A program made the translations under genes and the position numbers. Below the pieces are notes generated by a model, which saw nothing but the letters and a program-made list of their open reading frames with translations, was not told the origin of the DNA and made no database searches. Positions 48,431 through 56,334 of a stretch of DNA of 64,000 nt are shown here, in pieces. Numbering within the stretch: the stretch's first letter is position 1; each line of letters opens with the position of its first letter. This stretch comes from a virus, in IMG/VR virus record IMGVR_UViG_3300042881_003808, positions 1 through 64,000 of that record; one strand, given 5' to 3'.

Positions 48431-49264
48431 TTATGAGTACAATTTTAGGATGTCAGATATGATTGGGTGACGTCGAATATCGCGGGTGCCCATTTCAATA
48501 AGTGTTAGGCCATTGACTTTTTCGCTGCTGAGTCTGCGACAAAGATCCAGTAGACCGTTGGTTTGGATATTCCGGTCCGCTTGTTCAGTGTCACCCGTAA
48601 CTGTGATCTTGCTGTCCTCACCAATGCGAGTGAGCAGCATTTTGAACTGTGCAGGTGTGGCGTTTTGCATTTCGTCAGCAATGATCCAAGATCGCTTGAA
48701 AGTGCGCCCACGCATATAGGCCAAGGGAGAGATTTCAATGATCTGATCTTCTATCATGCGAGTGATATCTCGCTGGTGATAATATTCCTGCAGCACATCA
48801 AACAATGGACGAGTCCATGGCTCCATTTTGCTCACAAGATTACCCGGTAAAAATCCATGCTTTTCATCTTCAACGCCCACTGCTGGTCTAGTGAGAATCA
48901 ATCTGTCAACCTGACGGCTGCGCAGTGCTCTAATAGCTGCCAGCATGGTCAGATAGGTTTTGCCAGTGCCTGCAGGGCCCACAGTGACCACAATGGGTGT
49001 GTTTTCATCTAGTAGATTAACCACTAGGCGTTCTTGATTTATGCTCTTGGGACGAAGTTCTACGGTACGGTTTGAGTTGTGTTGGCTGGGGAAAAAACTT
49101 ATGTTGTTTACATCTTGTTCTACCAGGGTCATGCGTTTTTGAGCTTTGGCTCCGCGGGCTCTAGACAATTCCAATCCTCCTTTGATCATGTCGCTACCTC
49201 CATGGATATTTAGACTGTTGCGTAGGTCTATGTGTGCTGATGTATCTGCATGGTCAAGCATCAT
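48431..49264 (-). CDS. phoH: PhoH-like P-loop ATPase
   Basis: 277 residues from ATG 49264 (ATG 49261 equally possible; TTG 49318 rejected). Walker A GPAGTGKT (about 95-102), TRPAVGVEDEKHGFLPG, Walker B SWIIADEMQNATP and ITVTGDTEQAD are diagnostic of PhoH. Phage phoH is very common in marine phages. It is an RNA-linked ATPase of debated role. Minus strand, just downstream of the sulfotransferase-like gene's start. Confidence 0.93.
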   Translation of the reverse strand: MMLDHADTSAHIDLRNSLNIHGGSDMIKGGLELSRARGAKAQKRMTLVEQDVNNISFFPSQHNSNRTVELRPKSINQERLVVNLLDENTPIVVTVGPAGTGKTYLTMLAAIRALRSRQVDRLILTRPAVGVEDEKHGFLPGNLVSKMEPWTRPLFDVLQEYYHQRDITRMIEDQIIEISPLAYMRGRTFKRSWIIADEMQNATPAQFKMLLTRIGEDSKITVTGDTEQADRNIQTNGLLDLCRRLSSEKVNGLTLIEMGTRDIRRHPIISDILKLYS

Positions 49265-49329
49265 AAGTAAAGAGCTTGTCAGTAATTTTCCTAAAACCCA
49301 GCACCTTGACAGAGTCAATAAATAAGAAC

Positions 49330-49932
49330 ATGGACAAAGACCTTTTTTCCGATCACAGAGATTACTGGAACGTAGCCCAGAATATAAAAAATATCTACGT
49401 TAGTCAAAATAGCCTGCTGACTTTGCTGGACTTTGAGCGTGTGCTTGACGAACTGGATCTTTATGCATTTCGCAACTGGAGCCTGGGCGAGCTGGTGCAG
49501 GGACCAGATGTTGGAAAATACACCGTGAGCTGCACATTTATGTGGCCGGAAAAACTCATGCCTGATCCGCGTGGTGCCAAAAGACTGCTGCCATTTGACT
49601 GTAATATTGAATTCAAAAAAACCCAGATCAAAATTCCTGTGAAAATTCAAGATCCAGGTGATTATATTCCTGGTACCAAGAAAGCACGTATCATAGAAAA
49701 ACCCATTTGGCTTGTGGAAATCACCATGCCCAAGGCCTTGATCAGCGACATACGCACAGGCTCCGTGGAATTTGAAGACGAGGAAATAGATCTAGCAGAT
49801 CTGGATCAAGCCTATGAAGACGACCTGGATCAAGAACAGTATCAAGATCAATCTGCCTCACCTGCACAGCAGGCCTTGGCAGCACCGCAGGCTCAACCGC
49901 AGCCTGGTGCAGCAGGAGCGATCAATGTCTGA
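49330..49932 (+). CDS. conserved-type phage protein with acidic, Gln-rich tail
   Basis: 200 residues from ATG 49330. Core block FRNWSLGELVQGPDVGKYTV, FMWPEKLMPDPRGAKRLLPF is strongly patterned and I recall it from T4-like marine phages. The C-terminal 45 residues are disordered (acidic, then Pro/Gln/Ala). AATAAATA (49317-49324) upstream may be a late box. Overlaps the next gene by 8 nt. Confidence 0.7.
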   Translation: MDKDLFSDHRDYWNVAQNIKNIYVSQNSLLTLLDFERVLDELDLYAFRNWSLGELVQGPDVGKYTVSCTFMWPEKLMPDPRGAKRLLPFDCNIEFKKTQIKIPVKIQDPGDYIPGTKKARIIEKPIWLVEITMPKALISDIRTGSVEFEDEEIDLADLDQAYEDDLDQEQYQDQSASPAQQALAAPQAQPQPGAAGAINV

Positions 49933-50467
49933 TCTACAGCCAATTTTTGAATCCTTGGAATACAAGGATCTCGTGGGCATGATGAAACCCACTATTCACA
50001 TCGATGAATTTAGCAGCAAAATGGGCGATGATGATGATGTGATTGTGATCAGTTTTTATCTGCGCGACCAGCAAGCCGCCAAGGATCTCATGAACTGGTT
50101 TGAAAAAGGCTATGATTTTGTACTAGACGCAGATAGATCGCCAGGTGAAATCAAGCCCAACAGATATCTAGTGTACATTGAAATTCTGCGTCGTAGCACC
50201 GCAGGTGCCAAGGTGCAAGACCTACTACGAGATCTTGAAACACTCACAGAGTACAAACTAGATGATTGGGTCATGCACTACGAGGGCAAGGAACAGCCAT
50301 TTTCACGTGATGAATTTGATCAGCTGGTGCCGTTGACTCCTGCTGCATACCGCGCCAAAAAAGAATCAGATCTAAATGAATGGCGTCAGCGAGCTGGACT
50401 TGACACCAAACCTATACACGAAAGAGATAGGTTACTAAGACAGTTGCAGAACGCAGCAGGAATCTAA
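49925..50467 (+). CDS. conserved-type phage protein
   Basis: 180 residues from ATG 49925 within the end of the previous gene. Segments ISFYLRDQQAAKDLMNWFEK and SPGEIKPNRYLVYIEILRR, VQDLLRDLETLTEY suggest an alpha/beta fold. Always next to its upstream neighbour in phages I recall, so the pair probably works together; function unknown. Confidence 0.7.
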   Translation: MSDLQPIFESLEYKDLVGMMKPTIHIDEFSSKMGDDDDVIVISFYLRDQQAAKDLMNWFEKGYDFVLDADRSPGEIKPNRYLVYIEILRRSTAGAKVQDLLRDLETLTEYKLDDWVMHYEGKEQPFSRDEFDQLVPLTPAAYRAKKESDLNEWRQRAGLDTKPIHERDRLLRQLQNAAGI

Positions 50468-50469
50468 AA

Positions 50470-50796
50470 ATGCTATTACTTGACTTGATCATGGAACAGA
50501 CTATCACACAGCCACCTGGTAAAGTTCCAGCAGCTGGTGGAGTACCAGTGCCTCCCACTGTGGACACATCTGGTGATGCAGCCAAGGCAGTGATAGCCAG
50601 TCCAAAGCCTGCGCCCAGCACAGCCAAACCACAGCCCACTGGTCAACCTGCACAACAAGCACAACAGGCCAAGGCCGCACAACCAGCTGCTCAATCAGCT
50701 GCCGCGGCACAGTCAGCAGCACAGGAAAGTCAGGCCGAACTAGAAGAGCGTGTGATGAAACGCCTTCAACAGTTGGCTGGCATGCTAGGTCGTTGA
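50470..50796 (+). CDS. Pro/Ala/Gln-rich protein with C-terminal helix
   Basis: 108 residues. Residues 10-85 are low-complexity (PAPSTAKPQPTGQPAQQAQQ), followed by a helix ELEERVMKRLQQLAGMLG. Disordered linker plus oligomerisation helix; possibly virion-associated. Its end overlaps the convergent methyltransferase gene by 12 nt. Confidence 0.65.
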   Translation: MLLLDLIMEQTITQPPGKVPAAGGVPVPPTVDTSGDAAKAVIASPKPAPSTAKPQPTGQPAQQAQQAKAAQPAAQSAAAAQSAAQESQAELEERVMKRLQQLAGMLGR

Positions 50797-51525
50797 TTTA
50801 ACATATTCAAAATACAGTCGGCTGTTGCTGTCTTTTTTAAAGGTAGCAAGATGCAGTGCAAACTCAGTTTCAAATTGTTTTACTGTGGCAAAATCCCAAG
50901 GAAAAATATCTACCCAGGGTCCAGCAGCATGAGCAATGCCTGGATTCACCCGCAGGTACATGTGTCCACCCGGCGTCAATAAATTCACACAGTGTGCGAT
51001 CCGCGCCTGAATATCATCGCGACTGTTGAAATTAATGCTGCCAAGAGCAATGATATGATCATGCGATTCAGGAGGCACCTGATATTCTAGAATATCCACT
51101 TGATAGTCAGCACAGTTGTTATAGGGATCAATACCTATTAGATTTTGAATTCGGCCTTTGAATGGATGATATCCACAGCCTACGTCCAGCACTGACCGTG
51201 GATTGTGTTTGTTGATTTCGTCTGCCAGAGCCCAGCCTGTGTAGGTATATTCGTCGGTTCTAGGTTTCCAGATCTCTCCAAAGAATCTTGCACTGTAACG
51301 AGTGTCAAGGTCATGCACAATTTCATTCAGGGTGCCTACAAAATCACAGGAGAGCTGTAGTTCGCGTTCGATATTGTCTTTGAACTTTTTATATCGTGCA
51401 GGAGTCCATGGCAATGTGTGCACCTGTGTGCTTTGGTCAAACCCACTGGCCAAGTTTCGGTATCTGGCTAGGCCAAAACTCTGCTGAAGATTTTCCAGTA
51501 TCAAACGAAAAATTTTGGTATTCAT
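50785..51525 (-). CDS. class I SAM-dependent methyltransferase
   Basis: 246 residues. SVLDVGCGYHPFKGRI is motif I, LIGIDPYN the post-I acidic strand, DHIIALGSINF motif II-like, and LLTPGGHMYLRVNPG the motif III strand. The pattern is of small-molecule or glycan methyltransferases. Lies alone on the minus strand between structural-type genes and the accessory island. Acceptor unknown. Confidence 0.8.
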   Translation of the reverse strand: MNTKIFRLILENLQQSFGLARYRNLASGFDQSTQVHTLPWTPARYKKFKDNIERELQLSCDFVGTLNEIVHDLDTRYSARFFGEIWKPRTDEYTYTGWALADEINKHNPRSVLDVGCGYHPFKGRIQNLIGIDPYNNCADYQVDILEYQVPPESHDHIIALGSINFNSRDDIQARIAHCVNLLTPGGHMYLRVNPGIAHAAGPWVDIFPWDFATVKQFETEFALHLATFKKDSNSRLYFEYVKSTT

Positions 51526-51617
51526 TGAATTTTTTCTAAATGGACTAAATATTTGTACACAAAGCCGTAAAAAATTTTATCCCCTTGTGTTTCCACATAT
51601 ATATCCTAGGAGAAATC

Positions 51618-52316
51618 ATGTTAACAGGAAAACAATTTGTTGAAAAAATTCGTGCCGAAAACTCAGCTCTGTTTGAGGCCAGTCGTCACAATGTTCGTGC
51701 CTACTTTGAAAGCCAGCCCAGCCAGCAAGAACTGGTAGACCATTTTGTTGGTCGCATGGTAAACGAGCGCATGAACATGGTAGAAATCAGCCAGGCCATT
51801 GCTAACCTGCCCGCTGACACTGATCCAGTTGAACTGCAATTGCTAACACAGCAGGCGCATGACGAAGCTGTGCATTTCCGCATGGTCAAAGAAGTTATTG
51901 AACACATTCAAGGTTCAGAAGTTGATGTTGAAGCAGCCATTGCTCGTGAAACAGCCAAGCCCACTGCCAAGGGCGCTGGTCTATTGGAAAAATACGGCGC
52001 ACAAAACGACGAAGCCGCACTGGCAGCATATCAGCTAGTGGCAGAAGGTCGTGCTGAAGCTGTGTGGAACGAAATGGCAGACTGCATTGAAGATCAATAC
52101 ATTGCCACTCGCTATGCTAAAATTGCTAGAGACGAAGGCTTTCACAGCAAGATTGGTGCACGTAAACTGGCTCAATTGGTTGAAAGCGCAGAAGAACAAG
52201 CACGTATTGAAAAACTAGTGAGTGCAATGCGTCGTGATCTGTATGACATCAGCTGCCGTAACACCACTGCGGCCGAAGCAGGTCGTAAGCTGGTATCAGA
52301 AGCCTACGGTTGGTAA
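51618..52316 (+). CDS. ferritin-like di-iron protein
   Basis: 232 residues from ATG 51618 behind AGGAG. All-helical, with E83-A-V-H86 and E173-G-F-H176 (two ExxH motifs) plus candidate Glu ligands at 50/56 and 143-152, the arrangement of di-iron carboxylate proteins. May be an oxygenase or a peroxide/iron handler; I cannot place it in a named subfamily. CTAAATA (51545-51551) upstream may be a late box. First gene of the 51.6-57.5 kb island. Confidence 0.75.
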   Translation: MLTGKQFVEKIRAENSALFEASRHNVRAYFESQPSQQELVDHFVGRMVNERMNMVEISQAIANLPADTDPVELQLLTQQAHDEAVHFRMVKEVIEHIQGSEVDVEAAIARETAKPTAKGAGLLEKYGAQNDEAALAAYQLVAEGRAEAVWNEMADCIEDQYIATRYAKIARDEGFHSKIGARKLAQLVESAEEQARIEKLVSAMRRDLYDISCRNTTAAEAGRKLVSEAYGW

Positions 52317-52317
52317 A

Positions 52318-52866
52318 TTGCGCATAGGACTTACACAACGAGTCCTATATCACAGAGGTAGGGCTTATGACTCACTAGAGCAAGTGTGGTACGAATTTCT
52401 AGATGGTCATAAGCTCTTTTTAATTCCCAATACCAAAGACTACGATTATCAAGAGCTGTGTGCAAATCTTGATTGTCTTATAATAACCGGTGGTGATGAC
52501 AGTGCAGTGCGTAGACGCACAGAACTCAAGGTTGCCACTATCATGATGCAGAGTTTCAAACCCATACTGGGCATTTGTCATGGTGCTATGTTGCTCACAG
52601 ATGTGCTGGGAGGCACCGTGACTGGCACAGATGGACACAGTGACACTGTTCACGAAATAAACTATGCAGGCAGACGTATCATGGTCAACAGTCATCATGA
52701 TCAAACCATAGGACGAGCCCACAATGCTGCCCGGGTCTTGGCCACTGATGATGACGGAAACTGTGAAGCCTGGATTGACGGATTATTGGCTGGAATAATC
52801 TGGCATCCAGAACGCATGAAAGCACCATTTATTCCAGCAGAAATTCAACAGGTAATAAAACTATGA
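52318..52866 (+). CDS. class I glutamine-amidotransferase-like protein
   Basis: 182 residues from TTG 52318, immediately after the di-iron gene stop. LIITGGDDS, then ILGICHGAMLLTDVLGG with the nucleophile Cys, NSHHDQTI and IIWHPER with catalytic His-x-Glu form the GATase1 triad, closest to gamma-glutamyl hydrolase / PuuD-like proteins. Would cleave an amide of glutamine or a gamma-glutamyl compound. No synthetase partner domain is fused. Overlaps the cupin gene. Confidence 0.8.
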   Translation: MRIGLTQRVLYHRGRAYDSLEQVWYEFLDGHKLFLIPNTKDYDYQELCANLDCLIITGGDDSAVRRRTELKVATIMMQSFKPILGICHGAMLLTDVLGGTVTGTDGHSDTVHEINYAGRRIMVNSHHDQTIGRAHNAARVLATDDDGNCEAWIDGLLAGIIWHPERMKAPFIPAEIQQVIKL

Positions 52867-53525
52867 TGATCAATATTCAAGGTGTGTTTGAAACTCAGGA
52901 TCGCTGGCCTTTGCGAATTATCAAACTAGAAACAGGCGAAAGTCGTGCGTTTGATTATACTCGTGGCACATACTATATCATGTTGCAGAATGCCAGTTAC
53001 TACAGCGATAATGTCAAATTTGAAGATGTTGATGCTGCGCTGTGTGTTAATAATCACTTTACAATCAAGTGCGCACGTGGCAGCGCAGTGGTCGTTGAAT
53101 ATCTAGGACTGCGTTTGCTAGAAAGTCGTTACTATGTTCAGGATCAACTAGGACAAGGTAATTTAAGTTATATAGATGGTGGCACTAACACCACTGCGGT
53201 GAATCCAGGTAGACTGGGTGATCCTGTTATCAACTACGTTCATTTTCCTGCGGGCATGACGCAGACCCTACACACCCATCCTAGTCATCGTGTGGGCATG
53301 GTACTCAAAGGCCGTGGACTAGTTGAATTGGACAACAGCGATTTTCCATTAAAACAGGGTGATGCGTTTTTTCTGCAGCGTAATGTTCTGCATAATTTTA
53401 CATGTCCTTACGACGAAGACGTGGTTTTATTTGTGTTTGCTCCAGATTCGGGCACAGGTCCTACAGACGAAGTAAATCCATTAAAAATCCGTACCTATAT
53501 TGGCCAACAACGATATGCCCGCTAA
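52863..53525 (+). CDS. cupin-domain protein
   Basis: 220 residues. The C-terminal cupin is clear: VHFPAGMTQTLHTHPSHRVG (metal-binding His residues), GRGLVELDN, KQGDAFFLQRNVLHNF. The N-terminal half may be a degenerate second cupin. A small-molecule dioxygenase, isomerase or sensor are possible. Overlaps the amidotransferase-like gene by 4 nt and the P-loop gene by 11 nt. Confidence 0.8.
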   Translation: MMINIQGVFETQDRWPLRIIKLETGESRAFDYTRGTYYIMLQNASYYSDNVKFEDVDAALCVNNHFTIKCARGSAVVVEYLGLRLLESRYYVQDQLGQGNLSYIDGGTNTTAVNPGRLGDPVINYVHFPAGMTQTLHTHPSHRVGMVLKGRGLVELDNSDFPLKQGDAFFLQRNVLHNFTCPYDEDVVLFVFAPDSGTGPTDEVNPLKIRTYIGQQRYAR

Positions 53526-54177
53526 AAGACTATTGATCCTAACAGGGCCTCAGGGCTCTGGAAATCATGTGCTGAGTAGAGTTTTTTCCTGGCATCCTGA
53601 AGTGCGTGGCTGGGACGCACTGAAAAGCAATTATTGGGTACCCAGTGACCAAGAGCCATTTGCAGAATTTTGGGTGCATCCAGAGCGTTTGACTGCTGAT
53701 TATTTTCGGGATCATCAATATTATTTTGCCAATGTGAGTGCACCATTTTTCTATGACGGTGTAAGACAGTTGCCAAAAATACGCGAAGTTGCTGAACGTG
53801 CTGAGAGTTTTGGCGTAGAGGTAGTAGTGGCCATAGTGAGTCGGGATAAAAATATCAATGCCTATCAACAAGAACGTGTGGGAGGTGAGGTCACGCTGTA
53901 TTCTGCAATCGAATACTATCAATCCGAGCTGCTGGAAAACTTTGAATGTCATTTTATCAGCAATGAAACCTTTTTTCTTTGGCACACAAACTATCTACAG
54001 TACCTGTCACGGTTACTGAGATTCCCCATAGATCTAGAACACAGCACTGAAATGATTGATGCCAACCCCAACAGAAAATACGTGGCAGCAGTGATAGATC
54101 ACTGGTTAGACAAACACATACAAGCCGGACGCAGAAAATTTGTGGATCGTGTGCTTGACAAACTACAGGAGAAATAA
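53515..54177 (+). CDS. sulfotransferase-like P-loop protein
   Basis: 220 residues from ATG 53515, inside the end of the cupin gene. LILTGPQGSGNHVLSRVFSW is a nucleotide or PAPS-binding loop; VVAIVSRDKNINAYQQERVG could be the 3'-phosphate motif. Kinase-like P-loop proteins are an alternative. Directly followed by the kinase-nucleotidyltransferase fusion. Confidence 0.6.
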   Translation: MPAKRLLILTGPQGSGNHVLSRVFSWHPEVRGWDALKSNYWVPSDQEPFAEFWVHPERLTADYFRDHQYYFANVSAPFFYDGVRQLPKIREVAERAESFGVEVVVAIVSRDKNINAYQQERVGGEVTLYSAIEYYQSELLENFECHFISNETFFLWHTNYLQYLSRLLRFPIDLEHSTEMIDANPNRKYVAAVIDHWLDKHIQAGRRKFVDRVLDKLQEK

Positions 54178-55032
54178 ATGGCAGAACGCATATTGGTCAT
54201 GGGACTACCTGGTGCAGGTAAAACCTATTTCGCAGAACGCTTGAAACAGTATCTTGAGAATCATGGTACTATCAACAATATTGACCCCTCAAGAGCCTTG
54301 AGCATGGAAAACTACATAGGTGATTATCGTGTGCAAGTGGACTGGTTCAACGCTGATGAAATACGTCGCAGATTCAATGACTGGGATTTCAGCCGTGATG
54401 GACGTATTCGTCAGAGTCTGCGTATGTTTGAATTTGCCATGAAATGCTCGGGTGATTATGCCCTGTGTGATTTTGTGGCGCCTCTGCCGGAAATGCGTGC
54501 TAACTTCAAAGCAGACTGGACTGTGTGGATTGATACAATTGATGCAGGCCGTTATGAGGACACCAATCGTGCGTTTGTGCCTCCCGAAGTATATGATTTT
54601 AGAATCACAGAACAGCATGCTGAACGTTGGGTGGAGTTTGTAGGTGAACACATACTAGATCAACGTCGTAGGCCTACGTTTGATTATCGCCGAGAAACAG
54701 TGCAGATGCTGGGACGTTGGCAACCTTGGCATAAGGGACATCGTGCGCTGTTTGACAGGCTGATCACACGCACCGGACAGGTGGTAATTCAAATACGAGA
54801 TGTACAAGGCTGGCAGGGATCCAATCCATTTAGTTTTGAACAGGTTCGTGAAAGAATTCGCAGAGATCTAGATCCCCTGTATCAAGGACAATATCTAATT
54901 CAGCTGGTGCCAAACATCGTACACATTGGCTGGGGTCGCAACGTGGGCTACACCGCAGCAGAAGAAATATTTGATGATGATATTAATTGCATCAGCGGCA
55001 CTGCGATCAGAGCACAAATGGGCTTGAAATGA
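54178..55032 (+). CDS. fusion: APS-kinase-like + HxGH nucleotidyltransferase (NMNAT-like)
   Basis: 284 residues. N-terminal kinase domain: Walker A GLPGAGKT, then WFNADEIRRRFNDWDFSRDG and RIRQSLRMFEFA, close to adenylylsulfate kinases (CysC). C-terminal domain from about 175: MLGRWQPWHKGHRALFDRLI (HxGH), NPFSFEQVRERIRRDL, WGRNVGYTA and ISGTAIRAQM, typical of NMN adenylyltransferase or related nucleotidyltransferases. Possible roles: NAD synthesis together with NadE, or activated-sulfate synthesis for the neighbouring sulfotransferase-like proteins. I favour an NMNAT-like C-domain on motif grounds. Confidence 0.75.
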   Translation: MAERILVMGLPGAGKTYFAERLKQYLENHGTINNIDPSRALSMENYIGDYRVQVDWFNADEIRRRFNDWDFSRDGRIRQSLRMFEFAMKCSGDYALCDFVAPLPEMRANFKADWTVWIDTIDAGRYEDTNRAFVPPEVYDFRITEQHAERWVEFVGEHILDQRRRPTFDYRRETVQMLGRWQPWHKGHRALFDRLITRTGQVVIQIRDVQGWQGSNPFSFEQVRERIRRDLDPLYQGQYLIQLVPNIVHIGWGRNVGYTAAEEIFDDDINCISGTAIRAQMGLK

Positions 55033-55667
55033 AATATATTTTTGTAACAGGTGCGCCGGGTAGTAAATGGAGTTCGGTAATAAAAAATATCTACTACAGC
55101 CGTGACATAGATCGTTCGGATTTTAGTCATGCCCGCACCTACTATCATGATGCCAACGGACACATGGATTTGATGCATCTGGGCAGCTATTTTGACCCTG
55201 GCATGGAATTTGGCGACTGGTTTGATCGCATTGAAGGACACACTCGCAAGGAGTGCGAGGCAGAATTTGATCGGCCTTTTTCAGGCACAGGCGTTAGAAT
55301 TATTCGCAGTCATGTGTTTGCACACAACATAGCGTATCTACGCACACACTGGCCTGACTCGCCGGTGATCATGGTACATCGTTCCGATGACGCCTGCCTG
55401 GGCTGGTGGGTAAAATGCGGACATTTTGATATTACCTATCCAGACTACAGTGCATACTACAAAGACCTGCGTGTGATGGCGCATCGTATTGAACAGCAAA
55501 ATGGTGACATCAGCATGGTATGGCGACAGCAACCTGGTGTTGAACCCAAAAACAACATCGAGCTGTGTGCTGCTCTGGGTATTTCGGCTCCCACTCTTTC
55601 CTCGCACAAGCAGGTATATGAATATCATGACATCGAAGTAAAAGTCCTGGGAGCAAGAAATGTCTAA
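55029..55667 (+). CDS. sulfotransferase-like P-loop protein
   Basis: 212 residues from ATG 55029 (ATGA overlap). FVTGAPGSKWSSVIKNI is the P-loop-like start and VIMVHRSDDACLGWWVKCG the candidate 3'-phosphate motif. IRSHVFAHNIAYLRTHWPDS follows the style of sulfotransferases. Acceptor unknown. Overlaps the oxygenase gene by 8 nt. Confidence 0.6.
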   Translation: MKYIFVTGAPGSKWSSVIKNIYYSRDIDRSDFSHARTYYHDANGHMDLMHLGSYFDPGMEFGDWFDRIEGHTRKECEAEFDRPFSGTGVRIIRSHVFAHNIAYLRTHWPDSPVIMVHRSDDACLGWWVKCGHFDITYPDYSAYYKDLRVMAHRIEQQNGDISMVWRQQPGVEPKNNIELCAALGISAPTLSSHKQVYEYHDIEVKVLGARNV

Positions 55668-56334
55668 CGATTCAAGTTCTTGGCAGTGGTGCAAACAGCG
55701 CAGCAACTATCATTTTGATAACACAACATACGATCAAGCAGGCGATTACATACATCTCATGGGCAGGTTTGTGGGCGACTGGTCTCAGGAACTTGATCAG
55801 GTGCTGCAACAAACTCACAGTGTGACCTGGAGCACTCGCAAGAATTATCAAGGACAGTCTCGTGTGAGTCCTATGTTGGCTCAAGAGCTCTATGACCTTG
55901 AGTCAGTGGGAGCCGATCCTGATCTAGTGCTCACTGATCGCATGGATTATCCGGATCAAGTGCCTGTGTTTGCTCGCATGATTGAATACTTTGGCATGGA
56001 AAATTGTCGTAGTCAGATACACATACAACGCACCGGACAGATGTTTAATCTACACATAGACAAACTGTATGAATATGCAGACCGTGCTGAAGATGTGTTT
56101 AGATTTGTTGTGATGCTCGCAGACTGGGAGCCCGGACAGTTTTACTGCTATGGAACCTATCAATACACACACTGGCAGGCCGGAGACTTCCACTGGTTTG
56201 ATTGGCCCAACGTTCCACATGCCACTGCCAATGCCAGTCACACACCGCGACCCACACTGCAAATCACAGGGCGTGCCACTGGTATTACCAAACAACGGAT
56301 CAATCAATTACATCTGGACCCGGTGTTTGTTTGA
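55660..56334 (+). CDS. 2OG-Fe(II) oxygenase, aspartyl beta-hydroxylase type
   Basis: 224 residues. H132-x-D134 (MFNLHIDKLYEY), H187 (NVPHATANASH) and R197 (PRPTLQITGR) form the iron- and 2-oxoglutarate-binding set. W-G/A-G-D-F-like AGDFHWFDWPNVPH is typical of the beta-barrel. Hydroxylates an unknown substrate; proximity to sulfotransferase-like genes suggests the same acceptor is first hydroxylated then modified (inference). Convergent overlap of 31 nt with the next gene. Confidence 0.8.
   Translation: MSNDSSSWQWCKQRSNYHFDNTTYDQAGDYIHLMGRFVGDWSQELDQVLQQTHSVTWSTRKNYQGQSRVSPMLAQELYDLESVGADPDLVLTDRMDYPDQVPVFARMIEYFGMENCRSQIHIQRTGQMFNLHIDKLYEYADRAEDVFRFVVMLADWEPGQFYCYGTYQYTHWQAGDFHWFDWPNVPHATANASHTPRPTLQITGRATGITKQRINQLHLDPVFV

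Noticed and set aside
49265-49318. Longer PhoH starting at TTG 49318
   Set aside because: The extra 18 residues have no ribosome-binding site and no conservation with the PhoH N-terminus; ATG 49264 or 49261 is more likely.
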